From: Verrucomicrobiota bacterium
GTDB taxonomy: Bacteria > Verrucomicrobiota > Verrucomicrobiia > Opitutales > UBA953
Assembly (NCBI GenBank): GCA_016871415.1
Contig: VHDL01000003.1
Span: 1 to 64,000, forward strand
DNA length: 64,000 nt
Direction of reading: 5' to 3'
The translations under genes were made by a program, and so were the position numbers. Of the stretch, positions 41,034 to 49,900 are shown in pieces (the first letter of the stretch is position 1; the number at the start of each line of letters is the position of its first letter). Below the pieces are notes generated by a model that had not been told where the DNA came from, did no database searches, and saw nothing but the letters and a program-made list of their open reading frames with translations.

Positions 41034-42131
41034 TCAGACCCGTTCGTGCCGCCCGTCGGGCCGGCGCCGAAGCACGCCGCGTATTTCCAGCAGCGTCAGC
41101 ATGACCGCTGCCTCGGGCGTCGGGCAGCGCGCCGCCTCGGACAGCGTGTCCGCGTCATGCGCCGTACCGCCGCCGAAATGCCGTAGCCAGCGGGCATGCT
41201 CCGGCGGATCCTCGGGGAGCGTCAGCTCGGGCTGGACCCCGCGTTCGCCCAGTTCTTCCAGCACCTCGTCGGCCGACGACACCAGCACCGCGCCGTCACG
41301 GATGAGCGTGTGGCAGCCCCGGCTCGACGGGCTGTCGGCCCGACCCGGTACAGCGCACACCGTGCGACCGAGGTCCGCCGCGAAGCGCGCCGTGATCATG
41401 CTCCCGCCGTCGACGTCGGTCTCGATCACGACCACCGCGCGGGTGAGGCCGGCCACGATGCGGTTGCGCTGCGGAAAGCTCTGCCTGTCCGCCGGCCGGC
41501 CGAGCGGGAATTCGGAGAGCACGCAGCCTGATTCCGCCATCCTGCGGCGCAGCGGCGCCGCTTCCGGTGGATAGGTCAGGTCGAGCCCGTGCCCCAGCAC
41601 CGCCGCCGTGCGACCGCCTCCTTCCAGCGCGCCCTCGTGCGCGGCGGCGTCCACGCCCCGGGCGAGTCCGCTCACGACCCACCAGCCCGCGCGGGCGAGG
41701 TCGCGGGCGAAGGCGCGGGCCAGCCCGGCGCCGTAGGGCGTGCAGCGACGCGAGCCGATGACCGCCACCGCGCGGGCGTCCGGTAGAGCCGCGCCCTCCA
41801 TGTAGAGGAGCAGCGGCGGATCCCAGAGACGGGACAGTTCCGCCGGCCAGTCCGCGTCCTCCGGCGAGGCGATCCGGTAGCCCCTGGCGGCGGCCTCATT
41901 CAGCTCCCTGCGCCAGTCGAAGCGACATTCCGCGACCGCGCGTGCGGCGGCGGCGGACACGCCCCGGACCTGCCGCAGCCGTTCGACCGGCGTCTCGAGC
42001 GCGCGGGCCAGGTCGGGACCGAAGGCCTCGCGCAGACGGCGCACCGTGACCGGTCCGACTCCGGTCAGACCGTTGAGCAGCACGCGCTGGGCGAGGAGGT
42101 CCTGGGGGATGGGCGGCACGCCGCCTTCCAA
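41034..42131 (-). CDS. dprA: DNA-processing protein DprA
   Basis: DprA binds incoming single-stranded DNA during natural transformation and loads RecA. The 365-residue product has an N-terminal helix-hairpin-helix region (LLNGLTGVGPVTVRRLREAFG, RQVRGVSAAAARAVAE) and the Rossmann-like DprA core (RAVAVIGSRRCTPYGAGLARAFA, WVVSGLARGVDAAAHEGAL, SEFPLGRPADRQSFPQRNRIVAGL). A C-terminal winged-helix-like part (PEAAVMLTLLEIRGVLRRR) completes it. The likely start is TTG 42131, overlapping the region after the nnr stop; GTG 42119 with a GGAAGG just upstream is an alternative. Confidence 0.92.
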   Translation of the reverse strand: MEGGVPPIPQDLLAQRVLLNGLTGVGPVTVRRLREAFGPDLARALETPVERLRQVRGVSAAAARAVAECRFDWRRELNEAAARGYRIASPEDADWPAELSRLWDPPLLLYMEGAALPDARAVAVIGSRRCTPYGAGLARAFARDLARAGWWVVSGLARGVDAAAHEGALEGGGRTAAVLGHGLDLTYPPEAAPLRRRMAESGCVLSEFPLGRPADRQSFPQRNRIVAGLTRAVVVIETDVDGGSMITARFAADLGRTVCAVPGRADSPSSRGCHTLIRDGAVLVSSADEVLEELGERGVQPELTLPEDPPEHARWLRHFGGGTAHDADTLSEAARCPTPEAAVMLTLLEIRGVLRRRPDGRHERV

Positions 42132-42133
42132 TC

Positions 42134-43636
42134 TCAGCGGACTGCCGACCGCAACGCGGGGGAAAGCCCAGGGAGAAGCTCCGTGGTCCGCACCGATTCT
42201 TCCCCCCTTGCCTCGCCGAGCCACTGCGCCGCGAGCGCGTGCCAGAGCACCGCGGCCTCCACCGCCTCGAAGTGTCCTAGCCCTAGCGCGCGACGACGGG
42301 CGAGCAGCGAGACGACCATGCCGGCGAGCAGGTCGCCGGAGCCGCCGCGAGCGAGCACCGGACCGCCGTGAGGGACGTGCGTGACCCTGCGTCCGTCGGT
42401 AACCGCGGTGAGCGGTCCCTTGAGTACGATGACCGCTCCCAGCCGCCCGGCCCAGCGGCAACCCGTCTCGGTCGTCATGCGGACTCCGGTCAGCCGCAGG
42501 AATTCGCCAGCATGGGGCAGCAGGGTGAGCGTCGTCCGGGAGCGCGGCGACCGCACGAGTTCCGGCCGCAAGGCGTCAGCGTCGAGCACCAAGTCTCCCT
42601 TGAAGCGGGCTAGCGCCAGCCGCAGCGCGGGCAGGGCCGCGGGCGTCATGCCCGAGCCGGCGAGAACCGCGTCCTTATCCTCGCACAGCGCACGCAGGAC
42701 GGCGGCTTCGGACGTCGCCAGCGCGCCCGAACGCGAAGTGCGGAACGACCGCCACATCGCCTCCGGCGTCGCGGCCGCGGCCGCCGAACGAACCGATTCC
42801 GGCACGGCGGCCGTCACCAGCGCCGCGCCCGACTGCAGCGCCGCCCTCACGTTCATCAGCGCCGCGCCGGGCATGCCGTCGGATCCTCCGATGATCGCCA
42901 CGCGCCCCTGGTGGCGCTTGTCCGTGCGGGCGTCACGCGGGCGGCTCAGCGGTCGGAGCAAGGCGGGAAGCGCGGCGTTCTCCTCCGTCTCCGCCAGCGG
43001 AAGTCCGATGTCGGCGACGCGGATCCGGCCCGCCGTCCGCGCGCCGCCAGCGGTGAGCAGCGGACGCTTGAGGCAGCCGATGGAGACCGTCAGGTCGGCC
43101 CGGAAGGCCGTGGTCGCGCCGCCATCGTCATAGAGTCCGCTCGGCAGGTCGACCGACACCTTCACCGCGTCCGTTTCGCCGGCCAGGCGCAGAATCCGTC
43201 GATGGCCGGCGGAAAGCGGAGGCCTGAAACCCTGGCCAAACAGGCCGTCAAGGACGAGGTCGTGCTCCTGATTGAACGCCTGCGCGGCCTGATCGGCCTT
43301 CAGCAGCGTCACCTTCACGCCCGCCTTGCGTCGCCGCCAGGCCCGGAGGGCCGTCTCGCCGCGCGGTTCGCCGTCCGCGAGCAAGCACACGACGCGGCCG
43401 CCGCGCGGAGCGACGAGCAGCGCGGCGAGAAAGGCGTCCGCCCCGTTGTTGCCGCGTCCGGCGATCACCAGCGTACGCAGTGGAGCCGCGGGCAGGAGCG
43501 AACGCGCGTGGCGCGCGACCGCGCCGGCCGCCTTGCGCATCAGGTTCCAGGCCTTCGTGCCGTCGCTGCCGATGTACGCCGCCTCCGTCGCCGCGGCTTC
43601 GGCGCAGGAGAGCGCGGGCAGCCGGTCGCGGGACAT
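42134..43636 (-). CDS. nnr: Bifunctional NAD(P)H-hydrate repair enzyme
   Basis: A 500-residue fusion that repairs damaged NAD(P)H hydrates. The N-terminal YjeF_N epimerase domain (about 1-210; IAGRGNNGADAFLAALLVA, DLVLDGLFGQGF, VSVDLPSGLYDDGG) converts R to S hydrates. The C-terminal ribokinase-like domain (about 235-500; GRVAIIGGSDGMPGAALMNVRAAL, LDADALRP, LLPHAGEFLRLTG, VARGGSGDLLAGM-type motif as LARGGSGDLLAG) is the ADP/ATP-dependent dehydratase. It follows acpS by 4 bases in the same operon, a common arrangement. Confidence 0.95.
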   Translation of the reverse strand: MSRDRLPALSCAEAAATEAAYIGSDGTKAWNLMRKAAGAVARHARSLLPAAPLRTLVIAGRGNNGADAFLAALLVAPRGGRVVCLLADGEPRGETALRAWRRRKAGVKVTLLKADQAAQAFNQEHDLVLDGLFGQGFRPPLSAGHRRILRLAGETDAVKVSVDLPSGLYDDGGATTAFRADLTVSIGCLKRPLLTAGGARTAGRIRVADIGLPLAETEENAALPALLRPLSRPRDARTDKRHQGRVAIIGGSDGMPGAALMNVRAALQSGAALVTAAVPESVRSAAAAATPEAMWRSFRTSRSGALATSEAAVLRALCEDKDAVLAGSGMTPAALPALRLALARFKGDLVLDADALRPELVRSPRSRTTLTLLPHAGEFLRLTGVRMTTETGCRWAGRLGAVIVLKGPLTAVTDGRRVTHVPHGGPVLARGGSGDLLAGMVVSLLARRRALGLGHFEAVEAAVLWHALAAQWLGEARGEESVRTTELLPGLSPALRSAVR

Positions 43637-43640
43637 CGTG

Positions 43641-44036
43641 TCAGCGGATCAGGACCGCGAACGCCTCGGCCAGTGTGTCCGTGTGGGTCAGGGAGACCAG
43701 GATCCGCGTCGCGCCCTTGCGGGCCAGCAGCGCCTGCGCGGCCTCGTCGAGCCGGGGTACCGGCGCGCCGTGCTCGTCCGAGAGCACGCTGACGCCCTTT
43801 AGGGAGAGTTCGGTACCCAAGCCTGTGCCGAAGGCCTTGCTCACCGCCTCCTTGGCGGCGAAGCGGGCCGCGAGCGACGGGTAGGGGTCGGGTTTGGCGA
43901 GGCACAGCGCCTGCTCCTCCTTCGTGAACACCTTGTCGAGGAACGCGTCGCCGTGCCTTTGGTGGGCCTCGCGGATGCGCGCGACTTCCGTCAGGTCCAC
44001 CCCGACGCCTAGGACGTTGCCTCCCTCGAGCTTCAT
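43641..44036 (-). CDS. acpS: Holo-[acyl-carrier-protein] synthase
   Basis: AcpS transfers 4'-phosphopantetheine from CoA to acyl carrier protein in fatty-acid synthesis. The 131-residue product has the magnesium-binding GVGVDLTEVARI, the FTKEEQALC and ARFAAKEAVSKAFGTGLG motifs (Glu and Lys of the active site) and the terminal VSLTHTDTLAEAFAVL. Its start overlaps the stop of pdxJ (ATGA at 44033-44036) and it precedes nnr; the pdxJ-acpS-nnr order is common in bacteria. Confidence 0.96.
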   Translation of the reverse strand: MKLEGGNVLGVGVDLTEVARIREAHQRHGDAFLDKVFTKEEQALCLAKPDPYPSLAARFAAKEAVSKAFGTGLGTELSLKGVSVLSDEHGAPVPRLDEAAQALLARKGATRILVSLTHTDTLAEAFAVLIR

Positions 44037-44788
44037 CGGCGGCGGAGCAGCGCCTTCATCTCGGACACCGCCGTCCGCGCGCCGGTCATGAGCGCGCGGC
44101 TGACGATGGCGTGGCCGATGTTGAGCTCATGGAGCCAGGGCAGGGTCATCACCGTCCCCACGTTTTCGTAATTGATGCCGTGGCCGGCGTTGACCGTGAG
44201 GCCCAGCGCGTGCGCCCGTTCGCAGGCCCGCCGGAGACGGAGCAGTTCGGCGTCCGCCGCGGGCGTGCCCCAAGCCTCGGCGAAAGCGCCCGTGTGCAAC
44301 TCGATGACCGGCGCGCCCGAGGCGTGCGCCGCCTCCACCTGCCGCTCGTCCGGATCGATGAAGAGCGACACTTCGACGCCGACCTCGGTCAGTGCGCGGA
44401 CCGTGTCGCCGACGCGGCCGGGCTGGCCCGCGACGTCGAGGCCGCCCTCCGTGGTGACTTCCTCGCGCGATTCTGGCACGAGGCAGGCCGCGGCTGGACG
44501 CAGCGCTCGCGCGAAGGCGAGCACCGCTGGCGCGCAGGCCATCTCGAAGTTGAGACGCACGCCCGGGAGGGCGGCGATGGCGCGCACGTCCTCGTCCTGG
44601 ATGTGGCGGCGGTCCTCGCGGAGGTGGACCGTGATGCCGTCCGCGCCGCCGGTGAGCGCCTCGCCGGCGAACGCCGTCGGCGACGGTTCGGCGCGGGCCG
44701 AGGCGTGCCGTCCGCGGTAGCGCGCCTGACGGAGCGTGGCGGCGTGATCGACGTTCACGCCGAGGAGGACGTGGTCACGGGAGCTCAT
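44033..44788 (-). CDS. pdxJ: Pyridoxine 5'-phosphate synthase PdxJ
   Basis: PdxJ condenses 1-deoxy-xylulose 5-phosphate with 3-amino-2-oxopropyl phosphate to form pyridoxine 5'-phosphate. The 251-residue TIM barrel shows LGVNVDHAATLRQAR, GADGITVHLREDRRHIQDEDV, LNFEMA, LVPESREEVTTEGGLDV, SLFIDPDE, IELHTGAFAEA, LTVNAGHGINYENV and ELNIGHAIVSRAL. ATG 44788 fits the family start and overlaps the stop of the upstream gene (ATGA at 44785-44788). Confidence 0.97.
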   Translation of the reverse strand: MSSRDHVLLGVNVDHAATLRQARYRGRHASARAEPSPTAFAGEALTGGADGITVHLREDRRHIQDEDVRAIAALPGVRLNFEMACAPAVLAFARALRPAAACLVPESREEVTTEGGLDVAGQPGRVGDTVRALTEVGVEVSLFIDPDERQVEAAHASGAPVIELHTGAFAEAWGTPAADAELLRLRRACERAHALGLTVNAGHGINYENVGTVMTLPWLHELNIGHAIVSRALMTGARTAVSEMKALLRRR

Positions 44789-46923
44789 TTCTTCATCTTC
44801 TCGAGGTTCTTGCGGAGCTTCTCCGACTCCAGCTGGAGCCGCCTGGCGCGGTCGGCGTCCCCGCATTTCTCGAAGTACCCGAGGATCAGGTCAAGCAGTC
44901 CGAGCACGGCCTGCTGGCGGAAGACGTCGCCGCCGCCCCCGCTCAGCCGACGTTTGTAGACGCGCTCGATCTCGGCGAGGAACAGGCCTTCCAGCTTCCC
45001 GTCACCCCGCACCGCCTCGTAGTAGCCGTCGAGGAGCGCCCGGAAGGTGGGCACGTGGTCGGCGTTCTCCTCGAGCGCCCGGCGGTGCAGCGAGGCCAGC
45101 CGGTCGGCGTTGGCCGCCCGGTCCTTCACGAGCACCGCGGATTCACGTTCGACCGCCTTCTGGATCAGGTCGTAGCGCGTGCGGTCGTAGGCTCCGCGAC
45201 GGCGTTTCTCCGAGATGAGCCGGTCGTAGGCCCGCTTGCAGGTGAGCAGCACCTCGTCCTGCGTCATGGCCGGGAACAGGTGCTTCCGCTCCATCTCGTC
45301 GGCGAGCTCACGCATGTCCGGCCAGTCGTCGAACGCGCGGCGCATCTCCGTCACGAAGGCCTTCCATTCGCCCGGGGCCGGCCGGGCCGCCGGCGATTCC
45401 AAGCACTCGGCGTAGGCGCGCCACGCCTCCAGGCACCGGTTGGCGGCGGCGACGGCGAGGCGCAGGCATTCGTGCCGGGCGGCCTCCTCTCCGCCGTCGG
45501 CGAAGATCTGCGCGGCGAGCTGCAGGCGCTGCGACTTGACGAAGCGCTCGCCGCGGCGCTGCGGGTCGCCGAGGATCTCGACCTCGAACTCGCCGATGCG
45601 GCGTCCGGTCTGCGGGTCGGTCGTGTCGCCGCGCGCGTAGCCGTCGTTGTAACGCCCCGTGTCCATGCTCCAGGAGCGGTCCTTGCGCTGGAAGGCGAAC
45701 CACGCGTGCCCGCCGCGGTTGCCGTCGCCGGTCACGTAGGCGGCGGGAATGCCGTAGGCGCGCGCGGTGTTGGCGGCGAAGTGGGCCTGATGCATGCAGA
45801 TGCCGCCGATCTCGAAGATCTCCTTCAGCGTGCCTTCGCTCGGTTTCGGCAGGCGGGTCTTCTCCTGCGTGACGTAGTCCATCCGGTAGCGGATCATGCC
45901 GTAGCTGGGGGACCAGTCGGAGAGCGACCGCAGCTTCGGGTTGGCGAGGGCCCAGGCCATCTCCTCCTCGGTGGCGGTGGCGCCCACGACCCACACCAGG
46001 TCGCCCGGCGCGGCCCTGCGGACGTCGCCGGCGAGCTTGCCGGCCTCGGAGGCGGAGCGGTAGTGACGGTAACGGGCGATCGGTTCGGCCTCGCATGCGG
46101 CGCCGCCATCGAAGCGCGTCCAGCGGAGCGGCCGGTCGAAGACGACCGCGCAGGCGATCTGCAGATTCTCGTATCTGCCCCGCAGCGCCGGCGGGTCGTC
46201 GGCATCCAGCGTCGCCCAGATGCGCAGGGCCTCGGCCGCGTCGTCCTCCGGGCGGAGCATGAGCGAGAACTTCTCCAGCGACTCCGGGCGTGCGACCAGG
46301 TCCGAGAGGAGCGCGGCCACCCTGCGGTCTGCCTCGGCGCCCGATCGCAGCGCCTCGGGCGTGACGCGGCGGATGAAGAGGGCCTGGGTCATGCCCAGCG
46401 CGAAGGAACGGTTCTGCCAGAGCCGGGCGTGGCGTTCGACGCCGTCGGAGGCCGGCGTGGCGGCGAGCGCGGGCAGCAGGCCCTTCCGGAGCCGCACGAG
46501 GTGTTCCTCCCATCTGCCGTCCTTGATGCGCGCGCGGGCGTCTTCGACGAGGGCGGCGAAGCTCCTGGGGTCGCTGAGCGCGGCGCCGCCGAACGCATAA
46601 GGGGGGAGCTCGGGCGCCGGTTCGGGCGCCTTCGGCGTCTCCGTGACCATCTTGGCCGGCGCCGCCGGCTCGGGCGCCTTCGCGACCGGGACGGGTTCGG
46701 GCGCCTTCACGGGTTCGGGCGCCTTGGGTATTTCGACCACCTTCGGCGGCTCCGCCTTGGTCACGGGCGGCGGCGCGGGCTCGGGTCGGCGCGACTGGTG
46801 GACGTACCATCCCGCCGCCGCCACCAGCGTTCCCACGATGAGGAGCGCGGGCCAGTTCACCCCGCTGCCCCTGCGGGCCACTATGGGCGCGGGCTTGCGT
46901 GGGCTGGAGCCGGAGGAGGCCAT
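44785..46923 (-). CDS. Membrane-anchored transglutaminase-like protein
   Basis: A 712-residue protein. It has one membrane helix near the N-terminus (NWPALLIVGTLVAAAGWYV), a Pro/Ala/Glu/Lys-rich linker with repeated PKAPEPV-type units (about 45-110), and a large domain. Within that domain lies a transglutaminase-like core: EIGGICMHQAHFAANTARAYGIPA (catalytic Cys), GGHAWFAF (His) and SMDTGRY (Asp). The C-terminal ~230 residues are helical. Such proteins may act as periplasmic cysteine proteases, peptide cross-linkers or inactive scaffolds. The ATG at 46923 is preferred to a TTG at 46962. Its stop overlaps the pdxJ start. Confidence 0.75.
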   Translation of the reverse strand: MASSGSSPRKPAPIVARRGSGVNWPALLIVGTLVAAAGWYVHQSRRPEPAPPPVTKAEPPKVVEIPKAPEPVKAPEPVPVAKAPEPAAPAKMVTETPKAPEPAPELPPYAFGGAALSDPRSFAALVEDARARIKDGRWEEHLVRLRKGLLPALAATPASDGVERHARLWQNRSFALGMTQALFIRRVTPEALRSGAEADRRVAALLSDLVARPESLEKFSLMLRPEDDAAEALRIWATLDADDPPALRGRYENLQIACAVVFDRPLRWTRFDGGAACEAEPIARYRHYRSASEAGKLAGDVRRAAPGDLVWVVGATATEEEMAWALANPKLRSLSDWSPSYGMIRYRMDYVTQEKTRLPKPSEGTLKEIFEIGGICMHQAHFAANTARAYGIPAAYVTGDGNRGGHAWFAFQRKDRSWSMDTGRYNDGYARGDTTDPQTGRRIGEFEVEILGDPQRRGERFVKSQRLQLAAQIFADGGEEAARHECLRLAVAAANRCLEAWRAYAECLESPAARPAPGEWKAFVTEMRRAFDDWPDMRELADEMERKHLFPAMTQDEVLLTCKRAYDRLISEKRRRGAYDRTRYDLIQKAVERESAVLVKDRAANADRLASLHRRALEENADHVPTFRALLDGYYEAVRGDGKLEGLFLAEIERVYKRRLSGGGGDVFRQQAVLGLLDLILGYFEKCGDADRARRLQLESEKLRKNLEKMKK

Positions 46924-46969
46924 GGGAGCACTCGAGGTTGGCTTCGCCCTCCGGATGGTCAAAGGAACA

Positions 46970-49900
46970 TTATCCGCGGACGCCGCGCTTGAGAGCCGCC
47001 CGCAGGGCGGGCGCGGTCGGGGAGCTTTTCAGGGCCGCGAGCGACTCCGGGTCGCCCGTATGCAGCAGGCGGCCGCCGGCGGACCCGCCCTCGGGGCCGA
47101 TCTCCACCGCCCAGTCCGCCTCGGCGATCACGTCAGGATGGTGTTCGATGACCACGACCGTGTGCCCCTGGTCGACAAGCGCATGCAGCAGCTCGATGAG
47201 CTTACGGCAGTCGGACTGGTGCAGACCGATGGTCGGCTCCTCCAATATGTAGAGGCAGGGCTTCACCTCGCCTCGGGCCCGTTCGCGGAACGTCGGCAGC
47301 CCGTGCGCGAGCTCGCTGACCAGCTTGAGGCGCTGGGCTTCGCCGCCGGAAAGCGTCGGGCTGCTTTGTCCGAGCGTCAGGTAGCCGAGGCCCGTGCTCA
47401 CCATCAGGCCGCACAGGTCCTTGAGTTTGGCGTCGAACGACAGGAAGGCGGCGGCCTCCTCGAACGTCATGGCGAGTAGGTCGGCCGCCGACTTGCCGTT
47501 CCAGCGCAGCGCCTTGGCGGCCGGGCCGAAGCGCGAGCCGCCGCATTCCTCGCAGGCCACGTAGGTGTCGGGCAGGAAGCTCATCTCGAGCCGCACCCGC
47601 CCGGCCCCCGCGCAGGCCTCGCAGCGCCCGCCCGAGGTGTTGAACGAGAAGAAGCCGGGGCCGTGACCGCGCACGCCGGACTCGGGCAGAGAGGCCAGCC
47701 TGGCGCGCACGAGGTCCCACGCGCCCACGTAGGTGGCGGGCGTAGAGCGCGGGGTCTTGCCGATGGGTTCCTGGTCGACCACCACGACCTGTCGGAATCC
47801 GGTGAGCCCCGAGAGTGAGACGAAGGCCGCTCCGTCTGCGCCGGCGACCTTGCGCGCCGCCTCGCGACCGCTCACCGCGCCCTTGCGTGAGGCGATGGCG
47901 AGCTGGGCGGCGGGCGCGAGCAGGTCGCAGACCAGCGTGCTCTTGCCGGCGCCGGAGACGCCGCACACCACCGTCAGCCGTCCGGTCGGGATGCGCAGGT
48001 CGAAGCCCCGCAGGTTGCGCAGCGCCGCGCCCTTCAGCTCGATCCATCCCGTCGGCCCACCCGGGCCCTTGAGCGGCCTACGGCGGCCGCGCAAAGGGTG
48101 GGGAATCGCCTCGCGCAGGAACCGTCCCGTGACCGAGGTGCGGTCCCGTTCCAGTTCCGCGGCCGTACCGTGCGCCACCACCCGTCCGCCGTGCACGCCG
48201 GCGCCCGGACCCATGTCCACGACCAGGTCAGCGGCGCGCATCGTGTCCTCGTCGTGTTCGACCACCAGGACCGTGTTCCCGCGGTCGCGCAGCCCGCGCA
48301 GCGAGCCGATGAGACGGTCGTTGTCGCGCGGGTGCAGGCCGATGCTTGGTTCGTCGAGTACGTAGAGCGCGCCGGAGAGCGTCGACCCGAGCTGCGAGGC
48401 CAGGCGGATGCGCTGCGCCTCGCCGCCGGAGAGCGTGTCGGCGCCGCGGTCGAGCGCGAGGTAGCCGAGTCCGACCGAGCCGAGGAAGCTCAGGCGCGAC
48501 TCGATCTCCGGCAGCAGCGCGTCGGCCACGGCGCGTCCGCGCGCGTCGAGCTGCAGGCCTCGGAGGAAGCCGAGCGCCTCGTCGGGCTGCAGACGGAGCA
48601 GGTCGGGGAGCGAGCGCGCGCGCGCCTTCGGTCCCTTGAGGAGCACCGACCGGCCGATCGGTCCGAGCCGGCGGCCCGCGCAGGCCGGGCAAGGCTTTGC
48701 TCCCACGCGGTCCGCGATGGCGTCCTCGTGTAGCGTCTCTTTCTCGTCCGAGGCGAACTTCTCGACCTCGAGCCCGTGTCCGCGGCATTCCGGGCACCAG
48801 CCGCGGGGAGAGTTCCAGGACAGGTGCTTCGGATCCACCTCGGGGTAGGATTCCCCCGTGGAAGGATCGCAGCGCGACGTGGAGAGGAACGCCGTCTGGG
48901 CGCCGCGTGCGTCGAGCAGGGCGGCGGAGCCTCGGCCCATGGCCAGCGCCTCCCGCAGCAGCGCGCGCACCGCCTTCTCGCCGGAATCCTCCGTCCCGTC
49001 CGGGCGCGAAGTGCGCAGCCCGGGCAGGATCTCGCCAACGACCGCGTCGACGTCGTGCTCTGCGTAGCGGTCCAGTCCTTCGAAGCCCTGCGTGCCGACT
49101 AGTTTCCCGTCGCAGCGCAGGCGGCGGATCCCGCGGCCCTCGGCCCATTCCGCCAGTGGGCGGTGGTGGCCCTTGCGGGCGCGCACCAGCGGCGCCGCGA
49201 TGAGCAGCGCGCCCGTGCGCAGCTTCTTCGCGCGGTCCAGCGCCGTGCGCGCGACTGCGTCGGCCGTCAGTTCCTCCAGCGGTTCGCCCGTGACCGGCGA
49301 GTGCAGCGTGCCCGCGCGTGCGAAGAGCACGCGCAGGTACTGGGCCACCTCGGTCACCGTGGCCACCGTGGACTTGGCCGAGCCGCGCGTCACCCGTTGC
49401 TCGATGGCCACCGTGGGCGGCAGGCCGGTGAGCGCGTCGACGTCGGGCTTGGGCAGCTGCTCGACGAACTGGCGCGCGTAGGCCGAGACGCATTCCAGGA
49501 ACCGCCGCTGTCCCTCGGAGAAGAGGATGTCGAACGCCAGCGAGGACTTTCCGGAGCCCGAGACGCCCGTCATCACCGTGAGGGAGCCGTGGGGCAGTTC
49601 CAGGTCGACGTCCTTGAGGTTGTGCTCGCGGGCGCCGCGGAGCGAGACTGACGTCGGCGGCCTGCGTCTGGCGTCGCCCGCCTGCGCGGTGAAGGTCTCC
49701 CCGTCGCCGGCGAGGAACGAGCCCGTGGGCGTGCGGCCGCGGGCCAGGGCTTCCGGCCGCCCTTCGGCCACCAGCAGGCCGCCGCCCGGCCCCGCCTCCG
49801 GTCCGAGCTCCAGCAGCCAGTCGCAGGAGCGGAGCACGTCGAGGTGGTGCTCGACCACGAGCAGCGAGTGTCCGGCGTCGACCAGACGGTGCATGAGGCC

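Noticed and set aside
46600-46800. Tandem DNA repeat
   Set aside because: The repetition reflects the PKAPEPV-type protein linker; the DNA units vary in length and sequence.
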